Source: JANJWP01 sp964482035 (GTDB lineage Bacteria; Patescibacteriota; Gracilibacteria; BD1-5; UBA2023). Taken from it: 64,000 nucleotides of DNA. The position numbers and the translations under genes were made by a program. The notes beneath the pieces are model-generated. The model was not told the DNA's origin, did no database searches, and saw nothing but the letters and a program-made list of their open reading frames with translations. The DNA lies in the NCBI GenBank assembly GCA_964482035.1, contig CAYZVC010000004.1, forward strand, positions 124,001 through 188,000, read 5' to 3'. Shown in pieces: positions 16,060-25,074 of the stretch; the stretch's first letter is position 1; every line of letters begins with the position of its first letter.

Positions 16060-17970
16060 TTACTGGCCCAGGATGCGGGCCTTGAGAGCCTGGAACCGGC
16101 GGGTGAAGTGGACCCCGTTCTGGGCTTCGCGGAGGTCGAAACCGAACGCCCGCTTGGATACGGTGATGATCGGCGGAGCCTGTACGCGCTTGAAGTAGTT
16201 GATCTTGTAGAGTTTCCAGAGCCGTTCGACCTCGGCGACGAACGCGGCGGCGTCCGGAAAGAGCGCGACGGAATCAGACGCTCCGGTGTCGAGCGACTTC
16301 CCCCCAAACGGAGCGAGACCCGGAGCGGACGGTTCCGTCGCGGATTTGCTCGGCGTGACGTCGCGTCCGAGGCCGAGTTCGGCGGCGAGCGTCCCGTTTA
16401 CGTACGATTCGAGGAGTTCCTCAGGATCTTTCCTCCATTCGATGAAGCGGCGGAGGATGGCGTCGGTACGCGGGTAGTCGAAGGGGTCGCCCTTGCCTTC
16501 GTCGACGTTCTGGGCGGCGGAAAGTTCGGCGGAGGGAATGAGGTCGATGATGCCTTTCGGAATCGAATCGCCGTAGATCTTGTTCAGGTAGCGGGCGAGT
16601 TCGTAGACTTGGGATTTGTAGAGGTCGGCGATGGGGGCGAAAGCGCCGTTCACGTCTCCGTAGAGGGTGGCGTAGCCCAGGGCGACTTCGGTCTTGTTGC
16701 CGTTGTTGGTATAGACGGCGTCGACCATCGAGGCGATTCCGGCGAGCACGCGGGAACCGCGGTCGCGGGCTTGGACGTTCTCGAAGTTGAGGGTTTGTCC
16801 TTCCTTGTCCATCGGCATGCCGAGAACCGATTCGAGCTGGGTTTTGGTAGCGTCGACGCTGTCCTGGATTCCGGCCTCGTAGAGCGGGACGCGGAGGTTC
16901 TTGGCGAGCTGGGCGGCGAGGTTCTTGGTGGTATCCGAATTGTGTTTCGACGGCATGTTGACGCCGACGACGTTTTCCGATCCCATGGCCATGACGGCAA
17001 GAGTAGCGACTACGGCCGAGTCGATGCCGCCGGAGAGTCCGATGACGATCTTCTCCTTGCCCATACCGGCCATGAACTGACGGATTCCGGAAACGAGCCC
17101 TTCGGCCACGTCGGCGATTTCGGGACGTTCTCCGGAAAAGGTTCCGGAGCCTTCGGTGACCTCTTGGTCGCGGAAGGAGTGCGCTTCGGCGATGATGCGT
17201 CCGTTTTCGGCGATCGTGCTGCCGCCGTCGAAGAGGAAGACGTTCTTGCCGTTGTTCTGGATGCCCACGTTGTTGGCGTAGTAGAAACGGGTTCCCTTGG
17301 AGTGTCCGGCGATGAGGCGGTCGCGCTTGGCGGATTTTCCGATTCCGTAGGGCGAAGCCGAGAGGTTGATGATGGCTTCCGCACCCTTTTTCTTAAGGAT
17401 TTCCACGGGCTTGAGGGCGTAGTCTTCGTCCCACATGTCTTCGCAGATGACGATGCCGACGCGGCGGCGGACGCCGGCGATGACGAGTTCGAACGGTTCG
17501 AGAAGGGATTCGGCGCTCACGCCTTTTTCGAAGGCGAGTTTCGGGAGCGAATAGAAGTGGCGCTCGTCGTCGAATTCGCGGTACTTGGGCATGAGCGATT
17601 TGACGGTATGCCCGTCGAAGACGCCGTTGCCGACCATTTCGCCGTTTTGGGCGACGAAGGCGGCGTTGTATTTGCGGATGCGGCCGTCCTCCCCTTTCGC
17701 GCTTTGGTCGACGAGTACGTTGCCCCAGATGGCGGCCATGCCGTCCTTGGTGGCCGCGGCGATTTCGGCGTTCATATCGGCGCATTCGCGGACGAAGGCG
17801 TCGTTTTCCCATTCGTCGCCGAGGAGGTATCCCGGAACGGCCATCTCCGGAAAGACGACGACGCTCCTTCCGTTTTCTTTGGCGCGTTCGATTCCGGCGA
17901 GGATGCGGGCGAGGTTAGCTTCCGGGTTTCCTGCCTTCACTACCATTTGTTCGAGTGCGATGGAGTCCAT
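16060..17970 (-). CDS. nadE: glutamine-dependent NAD synthetase
   Basis: NadE amidates deamido-NAD using glutamine. The 636-residue product has an N-terminal nitrilase-type glutaminase domain with the Glu in VVFPEMAVPGYLLGDEW, a Lys near residue 115-120 (VKSLMPKYREF) and the nucleophile Cys in VGIVICEDMWDEDY. The synthetase domain follows, with the PP-loop GLSGGIDSAVVATLA and the downstream PKGIIDLIPSAELSA and KYNFKRVQAPP-like stretches. The ATG at 17968-17970 is preferred; a GTG six codons earlier (17986-17988) would overlap the operator. No Shine-Dalgarno is visible. The stop is TAA and there is no UGA. It is the first gene of the NAD operon, under the NrtR-like promoter at 18066-18112. Confidence 0.96.
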   Translation of the reverse strand: MDSIALEQMVVKAGNPEANLARILAGIERAKENGRSVVVFPEMAVPGYLLGDEWENDAFVRECADMNAEIAAATKDGMAAIWGNVLVDQSAKGEDGRIRKYNAAFVAQNGEMVGNGVFDGHTVKSLMPKYREFDDERHFYSLPKLAFEKGVSAESLLEPFELVIAGVRRRVGIVICEDMWDEDYALKPVEILKKKGAEAIINLSASPYGIGKSAKRDRLIAGHSKGTRFYYANNVGIQNNGKNVFLFDGGSTIAENGRIIAEAHSFRDQEVTEGSGTFSGERPEIADVAEGLVSGIRQFMAGMGKEKIVIGLSGGIDSAVVATLAVMAMGSENVVGVNMPSKHNSDTTKNLAAQLAKNLRVPLYEAGIQDSVDATKTQLESVLGMPMDKEGQTLNFENVQARDRGSRVLAGIASMVDAVYTNNGNKTEVALGYATLYGDVNGAFAPIADLYKSQVYELARYLNKIYGDSIPKGIIDLIPSAELSAAQNVDEGKGDPFDYPRTDAILRRFIEWRKDPEELLESYVNGTLAAELGLGRDVTPSKSATEPSAPGLAPFGGKSLDTGASDSVALFPDAAAFVAEVERLWKLYKINYFKRVQAPPIITVSKRAFGFDLREAQNGVHFTRRFQALKARILGQ

Positions 17971-17974
17971 ATAT

Positions 17975-17987
17975 TGTATTGTTAACA
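17975..17987. promoter_or_regulatory. NrtR-like operator box next to the nadE start
   Basis: TGTATTGTTAACA lies 4 bp before the nadE ATG. It is the start-proximal partner of the box at 18067-18079; the pncA and PP2C operons have the same two-box layout. Confidence 0.6.
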
Positions 17988-18065
17988 CTTATTAAGTCGG
18001 ACAGTTATTTGGGAGAGTTCGATCCGCTTACGATAAAGCTTTCCGTCCTCTTTTCGTTCTTTGTG

Positions 18066-18112
18066 GTGTACTTAATACACTTGCAATATATCCGGGCGAT
18101 AAGTGTTGTCAA
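18066..18112 (-). promoter_or_regulatory. nadE promoter with overlapping NrtR-like operator
   Basis: Reading the reverse strand: TTGACA (18107-18112), 16-bp spacer, TATATT (18085-18090), then the 15-bp GTGTATTAAGTACAC (18066-18080) at the expected start of transcription. A nearly identical arrangement is found at 51118-51164 before pncA. A repressor bound at this palindrome would block initiation. Confidence 0.75.
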
Positions 18113-18145
18113 AACAATTTATAAATATTCGAGATTCCGGACATG

Positions 18146-18171
18146 AAAAAAGGAAGCCCGAAGGCTTCCTT
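18146..18171 (-). terminator. Rho-independent terminator upstream of the nadE promoter
   Basis: On the reverse strand AGGAAGCC-TTCG-GGCTTCCT runs into TTTTTC. It ends the transcript of the 18231 gene and insulates the nadE promoter. Confidence 0.85.
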
Positions 18172-18230
18172 GGTGGTTGCCGCAATCGCTTGCGGCGGAT
18201 ATTGGCGATTTTGGCTTCGGCATCTCTTCC

Positions 18231-18572
18231 CTACGCGGCCGCGGATTGCGGCTTGAGTTCGGAAATCGGCACGAGGCCGGCGAGGAGCAAGTCCGCATCG
18301 TGTCCCATGCTTTTGAGTAATCCCTTGGCTTCGCCGAGGAAATATTCCCAATTGGGGAGCGCGCGCTGGAAGCGGTACGCCGAACGCAGGATGCCTTCGA
18401 GCGAAAGCGGCCCGAGACGGCATGCGTCAACGCTCAGGAGAAAATCGTCGACGAGGTCGAAACGGTTATCCGCGAAGAGCGATTCGGTAACTTCGAGGAC
18501 GGCATCGATTTCCCTATCGGTGTCGCCCTGTGCGGCGTAGAGCGCCTCGATGCGCTCTTTGAGACTTTTCAT
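18231..18572 (-). CDS. hypothetical helical protein, 113 aa
   Basis: The family is unknown. The start ATG at 18570-18572 (MKSLKERIEALYAAQGDTDR) has a good AAGGGGAAA ribosome-binding site. The protein is acidic and looks all-helical (EIDAVLEVTESLFADNRFDL, VDDFLLSVDACRLG, SLEGILRSAYRFQRALPNWE). One Cys is present and there is no signal peptide. The stop is TAG, no UGA. It starts 31 bp after the membrane protein gene at 18604 and is followed by a terminator, so the two probably form an operon. Confidence 0.66.
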   Translation of the reverse strand: MKSLKERIEALYAAQGDTDREIDAVLEVTESLFADNRFDLVDDFLLSVDACRLGPLSLEGILRSAYRFQRALPNWEYFLGEAKGLLKSMGHDADLLLAGLVPISELKPQSAAA

Positions 18573-18603
18573 ACGTTTTCCCCTTTCTTGGTTTCGTTTC
18601 GGA

Positions 18604-19170
18604 TTATTCCCGGTCGCGGTTTTTGCGCGTTTGGATTCTGGCAGCCCGAAGGCGGCGTTTGGCCCAATGTTCGCTCTCGTTCCGGAAATCTTCCCGGATA
18701 CGCGCCGCAAAAGCTTTGCTTTTGACGTAGAACGGCTGCTCATGGAGCCAATCATGCAATTTTTTACGCAAGCGGAGGAAGGCGTCGCGCCCTTTCCGCA
18801 AACGTTCGAACTGCATGATTTTGGGTTCCGCGATGGTGTAGATGCGGGCGAAGAGCGCCGTACCCACGATCTTCGCGAGAACGAACGTCACCGCTCCGAG
18901 GAACGGATGGTGAACGCCCATGAGCCAAAGCGCGAAGATCTTTACTGGGAAAAGCGCCGCTACGGGAAGAACGAAGAGCGCGAGGCTTCCCCATTTTCCG
19001 AGCGTCCCCATCCAGACTCCGATCTGCCGCAGTACCGGCAATTTGCCGATCTTCGTCATGAACGCCAAAAGCGCGAACCAGACGAATTCCTCAAAGAGGA
19101 GAATCGCCGTGGCTACGAGGACGAAGGGGTACTTCGCCCACTTCCGTACGGTTTGGTTTTTCAAAATCAT
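18604..19170 (-). CDS. hypothetical inner-membrane protein, 188 aa
   Basis: The family is unrecognised. Three hydrophobic segments are visible (FVLVATAILLFEEFVWFALL, SLALFVLPVAALFPVKIFALW and a weaker one at FLGAVTFVLAKIVGTALF), followed by a long, strongly basic cytoplasmic tail from about residue 120 (RLRKGRDAFLRLRKKLHDWL, ending RRLRAARIQTRKNRDRE). The start is uncertain: ATG at 19168-19170 (MILKNQTVRKW) is used; an in-frame ATG further upstream, nearer the transcription start, would add about nine residues (MGGIQKNER). A promoter with TTGACA near 19319 and TACTAT near 19292 drives it. The stop is TAA. Confidence 0.66.
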   Translation of the reverse strand: MILKNQTVRKWAKYPFVLVATAILLFEEFVWFALLAFMTKIGKLPVLRQIGVWMGTLGKWGSLALFVLPVAALFPVKIFALWLMGVHHPFLGAVTFVLAKIVGTALFARIYTIAEPKIMQFERLRKGRDAFLRLRKKLHDWLHEQPFYVKSKAFAARIREDFRNESEHWAKRRLRAARIQTRKNRDRE

Positions 19171-19291
19171 CCTTTCGTTTTTTTGGATGCCGCCCATATC
19201 TGGACGGCGTGGTTCCCAAGGAAAAAATTCCCGTGTTTGTTTGAAGTGCGAACGTAAAAGACCGACCCCGTATCTTACGGGGAACTGATGA

Positions 19292-19319
19292 ATAGTAAGT
19301 ACGTTATCATGATTGTCAA
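19292..19319 (-). promoter_or_regulatory. Promoter for the 19170 gene
   Basis: Reverse strand: TTGACA (19314-19319), 16-bp spacer, TACTAT (19292-19297). It lies just beyond the stop of the upstream methyltransferase gene. Confidence 0.55.
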
Positions 19320-19365
19320 AAATACCCCGAACTTGCGGTCGTGACACGCCCCTTCGTTTATCGAA

Positions 19366-21606
19366 CTATTTGGCTCTGGCCGGTGCGGACGGTTTTTCGA
19401 ATTCCTTCCAAAGTCCGGTCGAATGCGCGAGGCGGAATACCGATACGAGAAGCTGCATGTCGCGGATTTCTTCCGACCTCGAAAACAACTCGCGGAGCGG
19501 AACGAAAGCGACGTCTTCCGGAAGTCGGACGTTCTTGCCCGAAACGGAATACGGGTAGACTTTCTCGGGAGTGATTCCCATGCTCGGGAAGAACGATTCG
19601 CCGAGCGGGGCCGCGTCGCGGACGTCGACGCCGAAGGTCTTCGAGAGGAATTTTTCGATCTTGGCGAACGAATCGACGGATTTGTCCGTCCTGAAGGCCG
19701 GAACCGCGACGATGCCAGCGGAACCCCGGTGGATTTCGCAAACCGGAAGGAAACGCTTCTCGACGCCCACGAAGACCTCGCCGTTCGCGTCGCGTACGAC
19801 CGGCAACGCGGAAACGGTGTTCGTGGAGAGCTTCTTCGGCACCACGAAATCGATTTCGTTTTCGGCAACGGTCGTGAACGTTCCACCCTCGTGGCGCTCT
19901 TCCACGAATTTCGAACGGACGTGGCGGAGAAAATCCCCTTCCCCTCCGGCTTTTTCGAAACGGCGCGAAGTTTCGGGCGCGAAAAGTTCGTCGAGGGACG
20001 CGGTTTTTCCGATTTCGCCGGTAACGACCGGGATTTCGTCCCCGATCCAAGGATCCGGCGCGATGCCGAGCTTCTTCAATAGCGAGTACGCCGCGAGTTC
20101 GGTGCGCGCTTCCGGGAGCCCGCCGGTCTGAGCGACGCGGAGGATTTCCTGCGCGTCCATGAATTTGGTCTTCCCGCCGGAGGTGAAATTTCCCCACGCG
20201 GAAAGTTCCTTGCCGTCGGAAGCGGATCCGACTTCGAAGAATTTGGAAACGACGAGTTCGTCGATGCCGCCCGGCGACGGATAATAGGACGACCCGACGA
20301 TGCCCGATTCGGGAGCCGCGGCCGTTCCGATAGCTTCGGAGAGGCGCTCGGAAGTACGGCGGGCCAATTCGGCGATTTCGGCGGCGACGGCGATGGGTTC
20401 GGTGACGTATCCTGAGTACTGGGCCTTGTCGATGTTGGCGTTTCCGCGCGGAACGACATTGAGCGCCGGACGCGGCGCCCCCACTTTGAGGAGGATGTGC
20501 GGACGTCCGTTTTTCATCGAATACGGAAAGAGGTCGGCGACTTCGCCCTTCCTTCGGACGCAGTCGAACGTTTTTCCGGTAACGGCGTCGCGGTAGCGTG
20601 AAAAGGTCAGGTATCCGTCTCAAGAAAGCGCCACGGGCGATTTTTCCCGAAGGCGCACTCCGGCCCCCTTGGCGACCTTTTGTCCGACGATGACGTAGTT
20701 GGTCGAAAAGAAATCGAGCTCTTCCCCGTTCTGACGCATGGCGCGGTATTTTCCACGGAAGCGGTTGCGGACGATCCACGGGTTTCGGAACGGTTTCGAC
20801 ATGACGACGCGGAGCCCTTCTTCTTCGAAGGCGCGTTCGAATTCGGACTGGGTGAAATACCCGTACTCTTCGAGGATTTCGGTATCCCAGTCGTCCTGGT
20901 AGTCCTTACGGAGGACGAATTCCGCGGCATGGCGGGCTTCTATGAGGAACGCGCGGGCACCTTCTTCGCCGTCGGTCTCTTCCAAGAAGAATCCGCGGTC
21001 GGATTCCGGAGCGAGCGCGCGGGCGGTTTTCGAAAAGCGGACGAGGAGTTCGGCGTCGGGATTTTCGCCGGAAGGCAGGTTCGGGATTTCGAATATCACG
21101 AGCCCTTCGTCGGGAACGACGAAATCGCGGATGACGAGGACTCCGCCCGTTTCGAGTTGGCGGACCTGGTTGGCGATGGCGTTGCGCACCCGGGACTTAT
21201 CGTACCCGTTGAACGAATGGACGTGGTGGAGCGACGACGAATTGAGGATTCCGGAAAGCGATTCCGGCAGGAAGATCATCTGCTCGATGTCCCCCTGGCG
21301 GAAGTCGAGGTTCGGGAGCGAATAGGCGCCGCGGGCGTATTCGACCGCGGTGGGATTGATGTCGACGCCCACGATTTCGGTATCGGAATCGAGCGCGGCC
21401 TGGAGGAAAGACGCTTTTCACGAGCCCATGCCCATGTCGGCGATCTTCTTTCCGGGACCGGTGGGCAAATGCACGCTCGCCGCGGCACGCTTGCCTTGGG
21501 CGGTCTTGTCCATTCCGGCGTAGTAGGCTTCGTAGGCTTCGGCGCTGCCGCGGTTCTGCGCGACGTAGGCTTCCTCGGCGGAGGACTGGGGTTCGTTTGT
21601 ATTCAT
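19366..21606 (-). CDS. SAM methyltransferase with Nudix-like C-terminal half (2 UGA codons)
   Basis: A 746-residue two-part protein that is continuous only when UGAs at 21418-21420 and 20620-20622 are Gly. The N-terminal 340 residues are a class I methyltransferase: GPGKKIADMGMGSGKASFLQ is motif I (with the UGA Gly in DMGMGSG), EIVGVDINPTAVEYARGAY is motif II, and a RQGDIEQM/GVLVIRDFVV pattern follows. The C-terminal half begins after SPVALSG and includes a region like a Nudix or related fold (TVSALPVVRDANGEVFVGVE, then GSAGIVAVPAFR and FLSKTFGVD) but lacks a recognisable Nudix box. Both substrates are unknown. The ATG at 21604-21606 and TAG stop fit. It could have been two genes fused by loss of a stop, but the join lies inside uninterrupted, protein-like sequence. 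Confidence 0.74.
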
Positions 21607-21671
21607 GGGAATTCGGGCAATATCGGGGAAATTCTACCATTCCCGAACGCCCTTCGCAAAAAACGGCGAAG

Positions 21672-21703
21672 AAAAACCCCGCGCCTTTCGGTGCGGGGTT
21701 TCG
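21672..21703. terminator. Rho-independent terminator
   Basis: AAACCCCGC-CCTTTCGG-GCGGGGTTT forms a hairpin with a T run on the reverse strand (GGGGTTTTTC). It ends the reverse-strand gene at 21722-22855. Confidence 0.85.
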
Positions 21704-21721
21704 TTTGAATGACGACGGCTG

Positions 21722-22855
21722 CTATTTTTGCGCGTCGAGTTCGATTGTCGAACGCTGCGACAATGCGAATTCACGGATCTTGCGGAGATATTCCGCGGTC
21801 TTATCCTTGTCCCACGCATGTACGTAGCGTTCCGTTTTGGTAACGTCCTCCTTCTTGAAAAGAATGTCGAGCCGGGCCGCTTGGGGCACGTTTTGCACGC
21901 CGATGTGGACTACCCGCTTGCGCGGACCGATTTCGACGACGCCGATTTCGGTAGTGACGTCGTACCAATCCGGGTATCCGGAATGGTAACCGCTGGGCTT
22001 CGTCGTAAACGAAACCTTTTGGTAGCCGGCCAGAACGAACGCCTGTTTCAACGTATTCTTCCAATACCGGTTCTTCCGCCGTTTTTGGCAATCGCCGTGA
22101 ACGAATTCCAGTTTGTGGAATTCGACCTGGTCGCCCACCCGCAAAACGTGGCCTTTCGATTCCCCGTCCTTCAGCCGGTAATAGCCGCGGAGGTTGATTT
22201 CGAACGGCGGATTGTCGGGATCGGGCGAGTGGTCGATTAGCCGGATGTTGCGGACGGCGTAGGTGGCTTCCATCGGAATGAACTTCGCGTCGGTGCGTCC
22301 TTCGAACCGCTTCCAAAGTTCGGAGAGCGGTTTGCCGATTTCCGACTTTTTCGGACGGAATTCGACGACTTCGCTCTGCACGTGCATGCCGGCGATATCT
22401 TCGATTCTCCATGCCCGATTGCAGCAGGCGCAAGGAATCGAAACCGGCGGAAGCCGTTTGCCCAGGGCGTAGCTTACCGAGACGTACGGATATTTTTCCG
22501 GATCGGATTCGTGGTCCTGCTTCCAGAACGCAAGTTGGTCGAAGAATTCCTCCTTGCTGACGATCTTCCGATTGGGAAGCCTTTGCAGGAATTCTTCCGG
22601 TAAGGGATCCGAGCCGGAACTCGGACAGGCGTTGCCCTGGTAGTCAAGCCAAATCGTCCCGTCGAGCAGGTACCATTCGGACATGACCCGGGGAAACGTC
22701 TGCCCGGAAATTTCCTGGGCTTTTTCGAACACTTCCCGCCGCGCCGCGACGAGCGCCGCGAATTCGACGTACCCTTTGAGGGAGGCTTCGATGTTATGGG
22801 ATTCGTCGTACCAGGGCCGAGCGCCCGATTGGTGGAAAACCGGATGGTCTGACAT
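21722..22855 (-). CDS. hypothetical protein, 377 aa, with a CxxC pair
   Basis: I do not recognise a family. The start ATG at 22853-22855 (MSDHPVFHQSGARPWYDESH) follows an AAGAAGG site. The product is soluble, with Trp/Tyr-rich, mixed alpha/beta sequence. A CACC motif (PVSIPCACCNRAWRIEDIAG) near residue 155 could be half of a zinc site. Other segments of note: EWYLLDGTIWLDYQGNACPS and GYYRLKDGESKGHVLRVGDQ, the latter followed by EFVHGDCQKRRK. No UGA and a TAG stop. It has its own terminators on both sides and so is probably monocistronic. It lies at the left edge of the 23-39 kb signalling island but shows no clear link to it. Confidence 0.68.
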   Translation of the reverse strand: MSDHPVFHQSGARPWYDESHNIEASLKGYVEFAALVAARREVFEKAQEISGQTFPRVMSEWYLLDGTIWLDYQGNACPSSGSDPLPEEFLQRLPNRKIVSKEEFFDQLAFWKQDHESDPEKYPYVSVSYALGKRLPPVSIPCACCNRAWRIEDIAGMHVQSEVVEFRPKKSEIGKPLSELWKRFEGRTDAKFIPMEATYAVRNIRLIDHSPDPDNPPFEINLRGYYRLKDGESKGHVLRVGDQVEFHKLEFVHGDCQKRRKNRYWKNTLKQAFVLAGYQKVSFTTKPSGYHSGYPDWYDVTTEIGVVEIGPRKRVVHIGVQNVPQAARLDILFKKEDVTKTERYVHAWDKDKTAEYLRKIREFALSQRSTIELDAQK

Positions 22856-22929
22856 GGGTTGCCTTCTTTCTTTTCGAGAATGTGAATGAACGTGCATGAA
22901 CTATAAATACCGCATGGAGATAGTCAAAT

Positions 22930-22962
22930 AAAACCCCGCTCCTTTCGGTGCGGGGAAATTTT
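22930..22962 (-). terminator. Rho-independent terminator after the VWA gene
   Basis: CCCCGC-ACCGAAAGGA-GCGGGG on the reverse strand is followed by TTTTATT. It ends the PP2C-kinase-isochorismatase-VWA operon. Confidence 0.82.
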
Positions 22963-23031
22963 CCGATCTTTCGCGATTCTTTCGAACGCTGGGATTCGGG
23001 GTTTTCGGGTTTTGTTTTTCGGTTCGCGAAA

Positions 23032-23817
23032 CTACGAAGTGAAGCCGGAACCGGCCGCTTGGCTGAACGACCCAGCGCTTTGGGAAGCGCTGACCGCCGA
23101 CTGCGAGAAGACCTGGAACGCCTTGCGGATTTCAGCCGGAGAGTCGCCCGGGGTGAGAATCCACTTGGCGTCCACGCCCATGTCGCCGAAGACCTTGCGG
23201 AAATCGGTACAGCCGTCGTCGATGCCCATGGCGGCCACGATGTGCGACTCGGTGAGGCGCATGTCGCGGACGACCTTGGCGACGTCGGCGGCCTTGTTAC
23301 GGCGGGAATGCATGTCGGCGCCGTCGGAAACGATGAGGCTGACCGACCGGCAACCGACGCCCGAGTCGAGGAACTCCTGGGTCTTGGCGATGACTCCCCC
23401 GAGCGCCACGACCGATTGGTCGTAGAGCGGGGTGCCGCCGGTGGCCCGGTAGTTTTGCGAATCGAGCACCGGAGCCTGGTCCAGCGGCACGAACGGGGTG
23501 AGGACGGTGCCATTCAGGTAACGGATGGAAACCAAGATGCCGTCGTTCTGCTTCGAAGAAGCGAGCGCCTGCATGACCAAATTGCATCCGTCCCGGACGG
23601 TCTGTTCGTTCCCCGACGCGTCGATGGAACCGGAGTCGTCGACGAGGAGCGTGACGAGCACGACCTCACTGGCCGAAACGTCGTCGACCGAGACGCCGAG
23701 ACCGGCTTGGATTTGCGCCCCGAGATCGGGAGCGGTAAGCACGGCCACGGCGCCGGCGCCGATGGCACCGTCGGAAGCGGCGTTGCCGAAGAGGGAGTTT
23801 ACGCTTTGGGAATTCAT
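23032..23817 (-). CDS. VWA-domain protein (TerF/YegL-like)
   Basis: This 261-residue cytoplasmic protein is a von Willebrand A domain with an intact MIDAS: VVLVTLLVDDSGSIDASG (DxSxS), the Thr in RATGGTPLYDQSVV and the Asp in SLIVSDGADMHS. Such stand-alone VWA proteins (TerF, YegL type) occur with PP2C phosphatases and kinases in stress clusters. The flanks are Gly/Ala/Ser-rich (residues 1-45 and the last 30, SQSAVSASQSAGSFSQAAGS). It has its own CAAGGAG ribosome-binding site before the ATG at 23815-23817. The stop is TAG. The preceding isochorismatase gene is in the same frame with only a UGA between them, so a long fusion is formally possible. It is the last gene of the operon. Confidence 0.87.
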   Translation of the reverse strand: MNSQSVNSLFGNAASDGAIGAGAVAVLTAPDLGAQIQAGLGVSVDDVSASEVVLVTLLVDDSGSIDASGNEQTVRDGCNLVMQALASSKQNDGILVSIRYLNGTVLTPFVPLDQAPVLDSQNYRATGGTPLYDQSVVALGGVIAKTQEFLDSGVGCRSVSLIVSDGADMHSRRNKAADVAKVVRDMRLTESHIVAAMGIDDGCTDFRKVFGDMGVDAKWILTPGDSPAEIRKAFQVFSQSAVSASQSAGSFSQAAGSGFTS

Positions 23818-24006
23818 GATGTTTCTCCTTGATGGAATGGGTTTGGAACGTCCGGATCCGGAGCTTTCTTGCTCGCTCCAGTCCTCGGACGGAAAGCGGT
23901 TGGGCGGAACCGCAGCGACTTTAACTTCAGTTAGGAGCCAGGTCCGCCCAATCCTTTCCGTCCTGCGGAGTCGCTTGCGCGAAACTCCGGATTCGGACGT
24001 TTTGAA

Positions 24007-25050
24007 TCATTTCAGCCAGGAGAGCATCGGGGAGGTCGACTCCACGATGTTCATGCCGGCCGCGGCGTAACGGTCGAGGGCCGCTTCCGCCTGGGGAGTG
24101 AAATCGATGACCCCCGGAACGACCACGGCGGAGGTACAGTCCCGAAGGACGTACACCTTCTTCGCGAGTTCCGGATCCTTGGCTTGGATTTCGCCGAGGA
24201 GGTCGTCGATGGTGGATTTGACGCAGTGCGACGAGGCTTGGCCGGCGATGACGACGGCATCGTAGTCGAGCAGGGTTTTGACGAAGCGGGCGTTCTTCTG
24301 CCCGATAGCGCCCTTGCCGTCCCAGCGGCTTACGACCTCCGGCCCGAGAACGGAATAGTTTTCGGTGAGGGGATTGCCCCCTTTCACCTCGACTTCGTTC
24401 TGCGAACCGCGTACGTAGGCGTGGAACATGCGGGCTTCCTGCACGACGCCGACGAGGGAGTGCCCCATCGAGCCGAGCACGCAGTGTTCGGGCCACACGT
24501 AGAGCAGGTATTTGCCGCCCTTCGCGAGTTCCGAAACGTAGTGCTCGGCCTGTTTCAAGAGCCAGCCGTAGTTGCCGCCCGAGAGCCAGGAAGCCATGGC
24601 CGGGTTCGTCCGGGCTTTCAGGCCGGTGGGCTGGCCGCCGCGGAGGATGTCGAGGTTGCCGTCGATCATGTCGTGCGGAAGGAGCTCGTTACCGTCCTGA
24701 TCCACCCAGAAAGACGGGGTGAAAATCTGGAACGGGAAGTGGGTGTCCATGGTCGGGATGACCGAGGTCAGGGCGCCCATTTCGCGGTAGACGAACTCGG
24801 CGATGCGGCGGCTGTCGTCGATGGCGCCGGTTCCCGAGCGGCCGCCCACGTAGAGCGTGCCCTGCGGGAAGCAGAAGTCGCGCTGCACGTCGATGAGCAG
24901 AAGCGCGACGCGTTTGCCGTCGAGGCCGGAAGCCTTGATCTTGCCGGAAGTGCGGAAATCCTGGGCCTGCTGCGCAAGAACGCGGAGGTTCGGATCGTAT
25001 CCCCACTTGGCGGCGTTGGCGGGGTCGTAGAATGAAGGCAGTTGTGCCAT
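24007..25050 (-). CDS. isochorismatase-like cysteine hydrolase (nicotinamidase-like)
   Basis: This 347-residue member of the isochorismatase superfamily has the catalytic Asp in LLLIDVQRDFCFPQG, a DTHFP segment where PncA has its metal-binding DxH, and the nucleophile Cys in AGQASSHCVKSTIDDLLG. It is much longer than PncA (about 200 residues) and carries extra segments, so the substrate may differ from nicotinamide. A canonical pncA is present at 50402. The start is ATG 25048-25050 with AAGGAG before it. The frame ends at UGA (24007-24009), 63 codons before and in frame with the VWA gene; whether that UGA stops or reads as Gly is open. The promoter upstream of this operon carries NrtR-like boxes, which supports a link to NAD or pyridine nucleotides. 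Confidence 0.82.
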   Translation of the reverse strand: MAQLPSFYDPANAAKWGYDPNLRVLAQQAQDFRTSGKIKASGLDGKRVALLLIDVQRDFCFPQGTLYVGGRSGTGAIDDSRRIAEFVYREMGALTSVIPTMDTHFPFQIFTPSFWVDQDGNELLPHDMIDGNLDILRGGQPTGLKARTNPAMASWLSGGNYGWLLKQAEHYVSELAKGGKYLLYVWPEHCVLGSMGHSLVGVVQEARMFHAYVRGSQNEVEVKGGNPLTENYSVLGPEVVSRWDGKGAIGQKNARFVKTLLDYDAVVIAGQASSHCVKSTIDDLLGEIQAKDPELAKKVYVLRDCTSAVVVPGVIDFTPQAEAALDRYAAAGMNIVESTSPMLSWLK

Positions 25051-25074
25051 GATGTTTCTCCTTGGTGGTTTGGG

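Noticed and set aside
15787..17985. Forward frame of 732 codons opposite nadE
   Set aside because: It overlaps a clear NadE with catalytic motifs and has shadow composition.
24007..25050. Calling this gene a second pncA
   Set aside because: It is much longer than PncA with extra segments and a real PncA is present; only the superfamily is safe.
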